Both the position numbers and the translations under genes were made by a program. DNA of 64,000 bases, taken from NCBI GenBank assembly GCA_022394755.1, contig JAGFCA010000056.1, positions 1 to 64,000 on the forward strand. The letters run 5' to 3'. Numbering within the stretch: the stretch's first letter is position 1; the number at the start of each line of letters is the position of its first letter. This document shows positions 48,467 to 56,996 of the stretch, in pieces. Source of the DNA: Candidatus Poribacteria bacterium (GTDB lineage Bacteria; Poribacteria; WGA-4E; WGA-3G). The notes below the pieces were generated by a model. The model made no database searches, was not told where the DNA came from, and was given only the letters and a program-made list of their open reading frames with translations.

Positions 48467-49534
48467 TCAATCCGGTAATTCAATATCATCTAAATTTGAA
48501 GCATTGAGTACATCATCGAAAAGGGATTCAAGTTGAATAATGTCGGTAATCTCCCGTAAAGACTTGGCAAAACTATCTGGTACTTCATCAAACTTATGTT
48601 GTATAAGTCTGATAACAGAATTCTGCTTTTCTTGAATTATACCTTGTTCTATACCTTGAGTAACGCCTTTTTCTATGAGTAATTCGGCACTTGTCATAAC
48701 CATATCTTGTACCTCTTTATCTTGTGTATGCCTCTGCATAACTTCCAATAAATCAGTTCTTTCACTAGCGGGACGACGAAAAAATATTAACTGATATAAA
48801 TATAGTAGTACATTTTGATACTGTGAAATAGATACTGTGTCCAAATTCTGAATTTGTCTTAAAGTCTCATTAAGTGCATTTCGGACAACTGTAGTGTCAG
48901 CATCCTCATGTTGTATGACTCTTAATAACCATCCGAAAGGATTACCGTCTTTTGTTAGAGTATCAACATTTATATCCTTCACACCGAGGAACAAAGTATC
49001 AAATTTCGGAACAAATTTGTTAAGTAAAGATGGTACATCCATAGCTGCAGTGAGAGATATAGCCGTTTCCCATCGGTGTGAACCAGTATAATAGACAATT
49101 GGTAGAATAGGACCTAATCGCCATTCACTTTTTGGTATATCTGATGATTCTAATGCACGCCTTTGTCCATCCCAAATTTGACACATATAAAACAATACAC
49201 GAAATCCCATCATTGGATCAACCGTGGATTGATGTTCTATAAGAATATAAATCAACAATTCTTCAGTAGTTGTAGTTTCATGAAATGGTATACTGAAGAC
49301 CATATCAGATTCTAATTCTTTCAGTGTATCAGTAATATAACTCCTATTTAGTTCTGTGAGTTTACTAAAATCAAGATATTCCACTAATTCGCTTGCAACA
49401 ATCTCAAGTAGTCCTCTGACGTTTTCTTTTTCAGTAAATAACCATCGTGCACTCCTGTCAGGATAATGAGTTGGAGTAATATCAAAAAGGCTACGAATAT
49501 CTTGTAATAGTTTCTGTTTATCTTCTTCTTTCAG
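48467..49534 (-). CDS. Rpn/YhgA-like PD-(D/E)XK nuclease, probable CTG start
   Basis: The core is ESDMVFSIPFH and LLIYILIEHQSTVDP (Asp and Glu-x-Gln of the fold), GPILPIVYYTG, and a C-terminal GVTQGIEQGI tail as in the Rpn gene at 38078. A frame from GTG 49384 would lack the family N terminus; the frame stays open upstream to 49559 and encodes LLQDIRSLFDITPTHYPDRSARWLF, which fits the family. No ATG, GTG or TTG exists there, but GGAGG (49545-49541) lies 6 nt before CTG 49534, which I take as the start (355 residues). It may otherwise be a decayed gene. Confidence 0.72.
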   Translation of the reverse strand: MKEEDKQKLLQDIRSLFDITPTHYPDRSARWLFTEKENVRGLLEIVASELVEYLDFSKLTELNRSYITDTLKELESDMVFSIPFHETTTTEELLIYILIEHQSTVDPMMGFRVLFYMCQIWDGQRRALESSDIPKSEWRLGPILPIVYYTGSHRWETAISLTAAMDVPSLLNKFVPKFDTLFLGVKDINVDTLTKDGNPFGWLLRVIQHEDADTTVVRNALNETLRQIQNLDTVSISQYQNVLLYLYQLIFFRRPASERTDLLEVMQRHTQDKEVQDMVMTSAELLIEKGVTQGIEQGIIQEKQNSVIRLIQHKFDEVPDSFAKSLREITDIIQLESLFDDVLNASNLDDIELPD

Positions 49535-49598
49535 TATATTCCTCCAGATACGAATGTCATTTTAAAGTAACATAATTGAAGTAAAATGTCAAACGATA

Positions 49599-51107
49599 CT
49601 ACCAATATGTGTAGAGTAGTACTTCTGATAGGATGAGCTGTACGACGAGAAGACATCCAACCCAGTATAAATCAGAACGAGGTCGTGTTGTAAGGAACTT
49701 TGCAACTGGAATTACGAAGAACGGAACCATGAATATCCAGATCCGTTCTACCTCCATTGTGAACAGTGTTGAAAATGTAAAATAGAATAATGTAATACAG
49801 AATCCAATTAAATATGTATCTGCTTTTTCAAAACGTAATAGCCAAGGTAATGTTGATGAACCGGAATCTTTTTCAGAGGTAGTAGTGTTCTTCCTCCAGT
49901 CGCTAAATGTGTTTTTCACTTGACGGAACCAGACAGCAGTTATAGGGATACCTACGCCGATTAGAAATGCAAAAAGGTTTCCAATACTCAGATGGAAAAA
50001 CCGATCAATACTTTCATAACCTGTTCCTAAACCTGCTTCATCTTTTTTTATTGCAGCCCATGTTGATGTAATCGGATCATAACCGGCTATAATATATAAC
50101 AGTAAATAGAATCCTATATAACCTACTGCTGCAAATGCTAAAACTTTCAAATACTGATTGAACTGTTTATATTCTAATATGGCTATAACACATAAGAATA
50201 CACCAATCACTACAGTGGAATATGTCATAAACATACCGATAGCAAGTGAAATACCTGTTAAAAGGCTATAGGGCCGAAATGTAGTTAGATCAATATCTGG
50301 GTTCGTTTCTCGTTCTCTGGCTTTATAAAATAAATACAGGCTAAGGATTGGAAATACACTGAAGGGACCGTCCATTGATGTGCCTGTGAACATCACGAAA
50401 TTAGGCGTAATTAGGAACAGGAGTAATGCATACAAGGCAACGGTTTTATCGTATAGATGTTCACCAAGCTTATAGATGAGTATGACAATTACTGAAGTAA
50501 ATAGTATAGAGAACAACGAGGCTGAAAGGAGATTATAACCGAATATTTTACTCACAAGCCATAAGAACACCACACCCCCGGCTGGGTGTGTTCTGGTATG
50601 TCCTGAAAGTGTGTCAAATAGTTCTGGTTTGCTGAAATCGCGTAGGAAAGCACCTAACCCTAAATCTTCAATACGTGGCACATCTCCGTAATACTCCATC
50701 CCTGTCCGAGTATAAGGTTCCAATAATGATAAAATCCAATTTGGATTCTCTTCATTGCCAATGTTATTGTATCCATCAATCTGTGCAACACTAATAGTTA
50801 TGGCGATGAAGAAAATTATGGATAAAGCAATAAGTCTTGATGTTGATATCTTATTGGATAGAAGGTATTTATAAGAAATAAATAGAAAACCGCTACAGAT
50901 TAGAATTGCAGGTATGACCCACCAACTCAATTCAGGTCTTATTATTGCATAGAGAGGCGTAAAAACACCGTTATAGCCGACTGCCCCAAGCTTCAGTCCG
51001 GTCTCACGCATGATGTATACAATTAACTTATGGTACAGAAAGAAGAAGACAGCGAATAAGGCAATCTGGCCAACTATTGAACTGACGGCTTTACGCAGGA
51101 AATGCAT
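49599..51107 (-). CDS. GT39-type membrane glycosyltransferase
   Basis: The 502-residue protein has about ten to twelve hydrophobic segments. After the second group a loop carries YGDVPRIEDLGLGAFLRDF, then LSGHTRTHPAGGVVFLWL, the loop pattern of ArnT/PMT-like enzymes that transfer sugars from polyprenyl phosphate outside the membrane. GTSMDGPFSVFPIL fits the next transmembrane region. It follows ispG by 47 bp, and a polyprenyl-linked donor would come from that isoprenoid pathway. Acceptor unknown. Confidence 0.82.
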   Translation of the reverse strand: MHFLRKAVSSIVGQIALFAVFFFLYHKLIVYIMRETGLKLGAVGYNGVFTPLYAIIRPELSWWVIPAILICSGFLFISYKYLLSNKISTSRLIALSIIFFIAITISVAQIDGYNNIGNEENPNWILSLLEPYTRTGMEYYGDVPRIEDLGLGAFLRDFSKPELFDTLSGHTRTHPAGGVVFLWLVSKIFGYNLLSASLFSILFTSVIVILIYKLGEHLYDKTVALYALLLFLITPNFVMFTGTSMDGPFSVFPILSLYLFYKARERETNPDIDLTTFRPYSLLTGISLAIGMFMTYSTVVIGVFLCVIAILEYKQFNQYLKVLAFAAVGYIGFYLLLYIIAGYDPITSTWAAIKKDEAGLGTGYESIDRFFHLSIGNLFAFLIGVGIPITAVWFRQVKNTFSDWRKNTTTSEKDSGSSTLPWLLRFEKADTYLIGFCITLFYFTFSTLFTMEVERIWIFMVPFFVIPVAKFLTTRPRSDLYWVGCLLVVQLILSEVLLYTYW

Positions 51108-51154
51108 TGGTTTTATTCCAATATAAATTATTATTCTAAAATGTTATGATTAGT

Positions 51155-52267
51155 TTAGGAGTCTGATATTTGCATTTGTTGTGCTGCTTCAAGTAGTGCG
51201 TGTGCTAAAAAATCTGGATTAACCTCATCTTTTCCACGGAATGTCCGAACCTTTTCACCTTCTACTTTCAAAACCGCGAGTTCTTTTCCACCAAGATGAA
51301 TACCGAGTTTGGCATTCCGAGTCTCACCTGGCCCGTTAACCTCGCATCCCATGACTGCTACAGGAATATTGATACCATTTTTCTCTAATAATTCTTCAGC
51401 GGCAATCACTATATTCTCATAATTTGCTTCAGGATCACCCCGTCCACAGAAAGGACAGGATATCACATCTAAAATATCATCTGCCATACCAAGTGCTCGT
51501 AGGAGTTCTTTAGAAGTTAATACCTCTTCAACAGGATCACCCGTGATAGAAATTCTTATTGTATCTCCAATCCCTTCTTGTAAAAGAGTTCCAATACCGA
51601 GTGTTGATTTTACGTGTGCCCGTCGCGGTGTTCCTGCTTCTGTTACACCGAGATGTAATGGGTAGTTAACTTTTGCAGAGAGTAATCGGTTTGCTTTAAT
51701 CATGCGAATTGGATCACTGGATTTTACAGAAATTGCAATATCAGTAAAATCGTGGTCTTCACATATATTGACATGTCGCATTGCACTTTCAACTAATGCC
51801 TCTGCTGTTGGGGACGGATATTTCTCTAATAGATCTCTTTCGAGCGACCCCTCATTCACGCCGATACGAATTGGTATATTTGCAGATTTAGCGGCTGACA
51901 ATACTTGTGCGATACGTTCTTCATTGCCGATATTACCAGGGTTAATACGTACTTTTGCTACCCCCGCCTCCACAGCGATAAGAGCAAATTTGTAATTGAA
52001 ATGTATGTCTGATACTATAGGAACAGGGGATCTTTTTACTATTTTTGATAAAGCATTTGCATCTTTTTCTTCAGGCACTGCTACTCGAACAATCTGTGCC
52101 CCTGCTTCTGCACAACGTTCAACCTGAGCCAGAGTTGCATCAACATCGTGTGTAAGTGTGGTAGTCATTGTCTGGATGGAGATAGGACTACTACCTCCGA
52201 TAGGAACAGTGCCAACATGGATGGTTTTGGTTGGTTTTCTATTATTAATCTGAATCAATTCTTTCAT
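51155..52267 (-). CDS. ispG: 4-hydroxy-3-methylbut-2-enyl-diphosphate synthase
   Basis: Penultimate step of the MEP isoprenoid pathway, an iron-sulphur reductive ring opening. The 370-residue protein is the short bacterial form. The N-terminal barrel starts IHVGTVPIGGSSPISIQTMTT; the cluster Cys are in SCPFCGRGDPEA (about 270) and VMGCEVNGPGE (about 308). Reductant is usually ferredoxin or flavodoxin; a ferredoxin fusion gene lies 2 kb away. It sits 66 bp after hisC on the same strand. Confidence 0.97.
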   Translation of the reverse strand: MKELIQINNRKPTKTIHVGTVPIGGSSPISIQTMTTTLTHDVDATLAQVERCAEAGAQIVRVAVPEEKDANALSKIVKRSPVPIVSDIHFNYKFALIAVEAGVAKVRINPGNIGNEERIAQVLSAAKSANIPIRIGVNEGSLERDLLEKYPSPTAEALVESAMRHVNICEDHDFTDIAISVKSSDPIRMIKANRLLSAKVNYPLHLGVTEAGTPRRAHVKSTLGIGTLLQEGIGDTIRISITGDPVEEVLTSKELLRALGMADDILDVISCPFCGRGDPEANYENIVIAAEELLEKNGINIPVAVMGCEVNGPGETRNAKLGIHLGGKELAVLKVEGEKVRTFRGKDEVNPDFLAHALLEAAQQMQISDS

Positions 52268-52333
52268 AGTGAATAGTTAATATGTTATAGTCTAAAGTTG
52301 TTAGATCACCTGATTGAATACAAGGATGTCTAT

Positions 52334-53428
52334 TTATACGAGGGAAGAGAGGACATCAATGAATCGTTCGTTTTCCTTCTGTTTGCCAATTGTGACTCTA
52401 ATCGCGTCAGGATAACCGTATCCTGCCATAGCTCTTACAATCACACCCTTTTTCATCATTGCTTCCGCAATATCTGCGCCTGGTTGGTTAACGAAAACCA
52501 TAATGAAATTCCCTTCAGTTTTTATATAACGTAGTCCCAAATTGTCGAATGCTTTATATAGGAAAACCTTACCTTGATCATTAATTTTTTGGCTTTCCTT
52601 AACATATTCTGTATCAGTGATAGCAGCACGTGCTGCAGCTTGTGCGACTGCATTGCAATTGAATGGTTGTCGAACAGGGTTCATTGTTGCTATTACACTG
52701 GGTGGTGCAATTCCATAACCTATCCGTAAACCGGCAAGGCCGTAGATTTTTGAGAAGGTTCGTGTGATAATGAAATTACGTCCATCCATTACGTATGGTA
52801 ATGTATGTGGATAATCTGGATGTGATACGTATTCATAATACGCTTCATCAAAGACGACTAATACATCTTCTGGAACTTGCGCCATGAAGTGAGCAGTCTC
52901 TTTCGCAGTTACCATCGTACCAGTAGGGTTGTTTGGATTTGCAATGAAGATTGCTTTGGTCTTATCTGTAATTGCTTCTGCCATTGCAGGTAAATGATGT
53001 GTGTCATTTTGCATTGGTACAACAATAGGGGTAGCGCCTGTGACCGTTGCAACGAGACCATATACAACAAATGCTCCTGCAGCATAGATAATCTCGTCGC
53101 CTGGACCTAAGTAAGTTTCACCTACGAGTTGTAATACTTCGTTTGAACCGTTTGTCAATATCAGATAGTCTTCGGTAACACCAAGATGTTTTGCTAAGTC
53201 GGCTTTAAGATAGAATGCATTTCCATCAGGATAGAAATGTACTTGTGTAGATATATCTTTGATAGCCTGTTGTGCTAAAGGCGATGGTCCAAGCGGATTT
53301 TCATTTGAGGCTAATTTGATAATATCAGAGATTCCAAGTTCTCTTTTAACTTCCTCAATTGGTTTCCCGCCTTGATATGCTTTTATTGTTTCAATACCGG
53401 GGTTTGGCTTTAACATTTTCTCTGTCAT
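52334..53428 (-). CDS. hisC: Histidinol-phosphate aminotransferase
   Basis: PLP enzyme of histidine synthesis, often also acting on aromatic keto acids. The product has KLASNENPLGPSPLA, ANPNNPTGTMVTAKE, VVFDEAYYEYV and TRTFSKIYGLAGLRIGYG, the last holding the PLP lysine. I start at ATG 53428; a TTG two codons earlier is possible. The promoter at 53513-53541 carries the same upstream element as the hisI-trp promoter, though not the attenuator. It heads a run of same-strand genes: hisC, ispG, GT39, rpn, GT4, deacetylase, methyltransferase. Confidence 0.95.
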   Translation of the reverse strand: MTEKMLKPNPGIETIKAYQGGKPIEEVKRELGISDIIKLASNENPLGPSPLAQQAIKDISTQVHFYPDGNAFYLKADLAKHLGVTEDYLILTNGSNEVLQLVGETYLGPGDEIIYAAGAFVVYGLVATVTGATPIVVPMQNDTHHLPAMAEAITDKTKAIFIANPNNPTGTMVTAKETAHFMAQVPEDVLVVFDEAYYEYVSHPDYPHTLPYVMDGRNFIITRTFSKIYGLAGLRIGYGIAPPSVIATMNPVRQPFNCNAVAQAAARAAITDTEYVKESQKINDQGKVFLYKAFDNLGLRYIKTEGNFIMVFVNQPGADIAEAMMKKGVIVRAMAGYGYPDAIRVTIGKQKENERFIDVLSSLV

Positions 53429-53512
53429 ACTCAAAGGTTAGAATGTAATAAAGGCTGTTATTAAATGAAGTTTAATTAATTTTATATAACCTCAATGTAG
53501 TTTAATATTTGC

Positions 53513-53575
53513 ATTATAGCATAGAATACCCCTTATTCATAATAAATTCAAAGACATGGAAGTGTAAAGTATTTG
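53513..53575 (-). promoter_or_regulatory. hisC promoter with upstream element
   Basis: Minus strand: TATGAA (53541-53536), 17 bp, TATAAT (53518-53513). CAAATACTTTACACTTCC (53575-53558) lies upstream, with CTTTACA starting 28 bp before the -35, as at rpoB. The weak -35 would fit a need for an activator. Confidence 0.65.
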
Positions 53576-54159
53576 GCACGATAATCACGCAGCCTTTTGT
53601 GTTTGGATACAATAATTATCCTAACAGTCATATACACGAAAATTGCTACTTCAGAGAGTCTGAACAGCGGATTGCCTGTAAAAGAAAGTTTTGTATATTA
53701 CGTTCTTTTTTTATGTAGGGAAGGGATTATGAGATATGTTTGGATATAGTCAATAGCAAAAGGTGTTAATATTTATCGTTTTGAAATGACGTCACTTTCA
53801 CGAAGGCCTGCACGAAGCAATTTTACGAACCCTTACTGTATAAGGGTTTATAATTTTAGATACTCCAATTCTTCGTGAATCACGTATGTTATATATAAGT
53901 TAACTTTAGTGTATGGAATGCATTTTTCGTCTTCATCTAATGATAAAAATAGTGGAGTGTAAGCATACATCCTATGAATTACCAAGAACTCTACGATGGT
54001 TGTTTTTGCCAAAAACACTTCACATCCATTCAAGGTCTATTCTATTTGATACAACGGAATTCCGTTACTACACATCATGTACTACGGTTGAAACTTGCTA
54101 TATTAAGTGTAATTGTGATATTATAATCATGTATATATTCTTAAGGAAGTAATGTTGAT
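53576..54159. other. Intergenic region with dispersed repeat copy 2
   Basis: No gene is supported; frames at 53848-54033 (minus) and 53913-54152 (plus) overlap the repeat and lack ribosome sites. A possible promoter for the ferredoxin fusion is TTGCTA, 18 bp, TATTAT (54095-54124). Confidence 0.5.
53765..53894 (-). repeat. Dispersed 130-bp structured repeat, copy 2 (inverted)
   Basis: Reverse complement of the copies at 1061 and 61547. The hairpin is AACCCTTA with TAAGGGTT around 5 nt, so the stem is kept although the loop differs. The flanking CGTGATTCACG palindrome is intact. Confidence 0.8.
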
Positions 54160-55458
54160 ATGGCATATGTTATCTGCGAACCTTGTGTTGACGTAAAAGA
54201 CACGGCTTGTGTTGATGTCTGTCCAGTGGATTGCATACACACTTCTGATGGTGAAAACCAACTTTATATTGATCCAAGTGTTTGTATTGACTGTGCAGCT
54301 TGTGAACCCGCTTGTCCTGTAACTGCTATCTTTATGCAGAGCGATGTTCCAGGTGAATGGGAATCCTATATAGAAGTAAACAGTAAGTTCTTTGAAACCT
54401 TTGTTAAGCCAGAATCAGATGATGATGGTGCTGATGATGGCGGACAATCTAAAAAGAAAAAAGAGCAAGGGATACCAGAAGAATTTGTACAGTTACCAGA
54501 TGCATCCCGATCGTCATTACGTTCTCCATATGGATTGATGGTAATGCTTGGACAACCTTTATTAGGTGCGTTCTCAGCAGGTTTTAAGTCCCGATTAGAG
54601 GAGATGGCAGGTAATCCTCGAATTTTTAGTGCCGCTATTTCTACTGGGATTAATAGTCTTATCAATCTTATACTATACCCTCTTGCACTCTTTTTTATTG
54701 GTATGCAGCAAGGAACAGTTGGACTTTTTACGCCATCTGGTAATTTGATGATTTTCCTGGGAATAGTAATTGCTATTGTTGAAGGGATTGTTCGTTTCAA
54801 ATCTGAGTTGACATCAACAGGTGATACGGAAGATGCACGTTACGGAGCCTCTATCTACGGGTGGTTTGCTTCGTTAATTGCGACCCCACTCCTCATAGGT
54901 TTACGTTCTACTCTGGTTAAAGATGATGTTGGATTACGTAAGACAATGCCTGGAGCAGTTGAAACCGAAGGTGCAATTTACTCGGATGACATAAAAGAAC
55001 GCTATCGTCGATATGGTATGGTGAACCGAGTATCAGAGTTAGCAGACTATTATCGGATTGAAATTGAATTTCCGCGGTGGGTGCCAGATTCTTCAGCAAA
55101 AAATACTTATGAACTACCCGACAGAATGCCGCACTACGATTATGAAGTAACGATCAGTTCACCCTATGCCCCAGATGAATCTTCAATGGCTCAAGAGAGT
55201 GTTGTCACTGTTCAAACCCAACTCCCAAGGGATCCTAAAAAGCCGATGGAATTTGCTGATCCACGTTTTGAGAAGGTCGTTGGTCGTACCAGTTCATTTC
55301 CTGATGGTTTCAGGAATATCTTTCCTATTCCATGTCAACCTGAAGACTTTTACACAAAATATCAGAATAGGATGCTTGAAATCATCGTACCGAAAACAGG
55401 TATGTATGATGATCTCTCTATAGACTCTCACGTCCACTATGCAAAACTTAAGGGATAG
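54160..55458 (+). CDS. 7Fe-type ferredoxin fused to membrane domain
   Basis: The first about 60 residues are a two-cluster ferredoxin: CEPCVDVKDTACVDVCPVDC and CIDCAACEPACP, the FdxA-like pattern. After an acidic then Lys-rich linker (about 85-105), residues 150-250 contain three hydrophobic segments (INSLINLILYPLALFFIGM, LMIFLGIVIAIVEGIV, YGWFASLIATPLLIG). A soluble tail follows (about 280-432) with beta-rich sequence and no recognised family. FdxA is normally about 100 residues, so this 432-residue fusion would tether an electron carrier to the membrane. AAGGAAG precedes the ATG. Its last 20 bp overlap bioA. Confidence 0.85.
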   Translation: MAYVICEPCVDVKDTACVDVCPVDCIHTSDGENQLYIDPSVCIDCAACEPACPVTAIFMQSDVPGEWESYIEVNSKFFETFVKPESDDDGADDGGQSKKKKEQGIPEEFVQLPDASRSSLRSPYGLMVMLGQPLLGAFSAGFKSRLEEMAGNPRIFSAAISTGINSLINLILYPLALFFIGMQQGTVGLFTPSGNLMIFLGIVIAIVEGIVRFKSELTSTGDTEDARYGASIYGWFASLIATPLLIGLRSTLVKDDVGLRKTMPGAVETEGAIYSDDIKERYRRYGMVNRVSELADYYRIEIEFPRWVPDSSAKNTYELPDRMPHYDYEVTISSPYAPDESSMAQESVVTVQTQLPRDPKKPMEFADPRFEKVVGRTSSFPDGFRNIFPIPCQPEDFYTKYQNRMLEIIVPKTGMYDDLSIDSHVHYAKLKG

Positions 55459-56806
55459 AGAGAAGTTAGCTGACTGGGATAAGAGTTATCTTTGGCATCC
55501 GTTTACACAAATGCAGGATTGGCTTACAGAAGATCCTGTAATTATTGAACGTGGTGAAGGTGTATATCTAATTGATATTGATGGAAATCGATATCTTGAC
55601 GGTATTGCATCAATGTGGACAAATATCCACGGTCATAACCATCCTAAACTTAATACTGCCCTAAAAACTCAGTTAGAAAAGATAGCACATTCAACACTGC
55701 TGGGTTATAGTAACATCCCCGCCATAGAACTTGCTAAAAAGCTTGTTGAGATTTCTCCCTCAGGTCTAAACAAAGTATTTTTTTCGGATAACGGTTCCAC
55801 TGCTGTAGAAGTAGCACTCAAAATTGCAATACAGTATTGGCAACATAAAGGACAGAAGGAACGCACCTTATTTCTACATTTTGATAATGCATATCATGGT
55901 GATACTGTTGGCGCTATGAGTGTGGGTGGTGTTCCTGCTTTTCATAATACATTTAAATCACTTCTATTTGAAACCATCCGAGTTTCTGCCCCAGAAACAA
56001 ATTCAGACAAGAAAAAAGAAGATAATTCTAAGTTAACAACAGATCTATGGCTTAATTCCGTTGAACGCACACTTTTTGAAAATAAAGGAACTGTTGCGGG
56101 AATTATATTAGAACCTCTTATACAAGGAGCAGGTGGGATGTTAGTTTCACCTAAGGGATTCTTAAAAGGTGTTGAAGAATTGGCAAGGCAGCATGGAACA
56201 CTTCTGATCGTTGACGAAGTAATGACAGGATTTGGACGAACAGGAAGAATGTGGGCATGTGAGCATGAGGAGGTCTCTCCAGATATTTTATGCACTGCTA
56301 AAGGATTGACTGCGGGTTATCTTCCACTTGCTGCAACCCTAACAACAGATGACATATTCAATGCTTTTCTTGGTGAATATCGCGATCTTAAGACCTTTTT
56401 TCATGGACATACATTCACAGGAAATCCGTTAGCATGTGCAGTAGCATTAGAAAATATAGCAATATTTGAACGAGAAAATCTAATTGAAAAAATACAAGAG
56501 ACAATACAACACTTACATGACAGACTTCAAAAATTCTACAATTTGAAACATGTAGGCGATATTCGCAGTTGTGGTCTGGCTGTAGGAATAGAATTAATGA
56601 AAAACCCAAAAACGTGTGATCTATATCCTTTTGAAGAAAAAGTCGGGATCAGAGTATGCAATGCAGCACTCAAACGTGGAGTTATTCTCCGTCCTTTGGT
56701 CAATACAATTGTTTTAATGCCCCCATTGCAGATAACAATATCGGAATTAGACTCTCTGCTGGAAATTACTTATAAGGCAATTGCTGAAGTAACAGAACAG
56801 TGTTAA
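55439..56806 (+). CDS. bioA: Adenosylmethionine-8-amino-7-oxononanoate aminotransferase
   Basis: PLP aminotransferase of biotin synthesis, using S-adenosylmethionine as amino donor. The 455-residue protein starts with the BioA hallmark YLWHPFTQMQDW, has FFSDNGSTAVEVALKIA, FDNAYHGDTVGAMS, VDEVMTGFGRTGRMWACEHE and CTAKGLTAGYLPLAA with the PLP lysine. Its start lies inside the end of the ferredoxin-fusion gene in another frame, so translation is coupled. No other bio gene is visible; BioB would need reduced ferredoxin, which may explain the pairing. Confidence 0.95.
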   Translation: MQNLRDREKLADWDKSYLWHPFTQMQDWLTEDPVIIERGEGVYLIDIDGNRYLDGIASMWTNIHGHNHPKLNTALKTQLEKIAHSTLLGYSNIPAIELAKKLVEISPSGLNKVFFSDNGSTAVEVALKIAIQYWQHKGQKERTLFLHFDNAYHGDTVGAMSVGGVPAFHNTFKSLLFETIRVSAPETNSDKKKEDNSKLTTDLWLNSVERTLFENKGTVAGIILEPLIQGAGGMLVSPKGFLKGVEELARQHGTLLIVDEVMTGFGRTGRMWACEHEEVSPDILCTAKGLTAGYLPLAATLTTDDIFNAFLGEYRDLKTFFHGHTFTGNPLACAVALENIAIFERENLIEKIQETIQHLHDRLQKFYNLKHVGDIRSCGLAVGIELMKNPKTCDLYPFEEKVGIRVCNAALKRGVILRPLVNTIVLMPPLQITISELDSLLEITYKAIAEVTEQC

Positions 56807-56944
56807 GTTCAATTTATCTCTCTTTAATATAGGATAAACTTCCAGTTTGTGCGGTTTCAAGACATTTACTCCATTCTGCATATCTTGAGAGAGACACCAA
56901 TACCTAAAAAATTATTACCCGAAAATAATTTCTTTCTTAAACAG

Positions 56945-56972
56945 AAAAGGACAGGTAGATTACCTGCCCTTT
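56945..56972 (+). terminator. Bidirectional terminator between bioA and propeller gene
   Basis: AAAGG-A-CAGGTA pairs with TACCTG-C-CCTTT around GAT, followed by TTTGTTTATTT. On the opposite strand TTTTCTGTTT follows. It can end both convergent genes. Confidence 0.75.
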
Positions 56973-56996
56973 GTTTATTTATACAATAGATGAAAT

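Noticed and set aside
53848..54152. Two overlapping frames (minus 53848-54033, plus 53913-54152)
   Set aside because: They overlap the dispersed repeat and each other, lack ribosome sites and show no protein family features.
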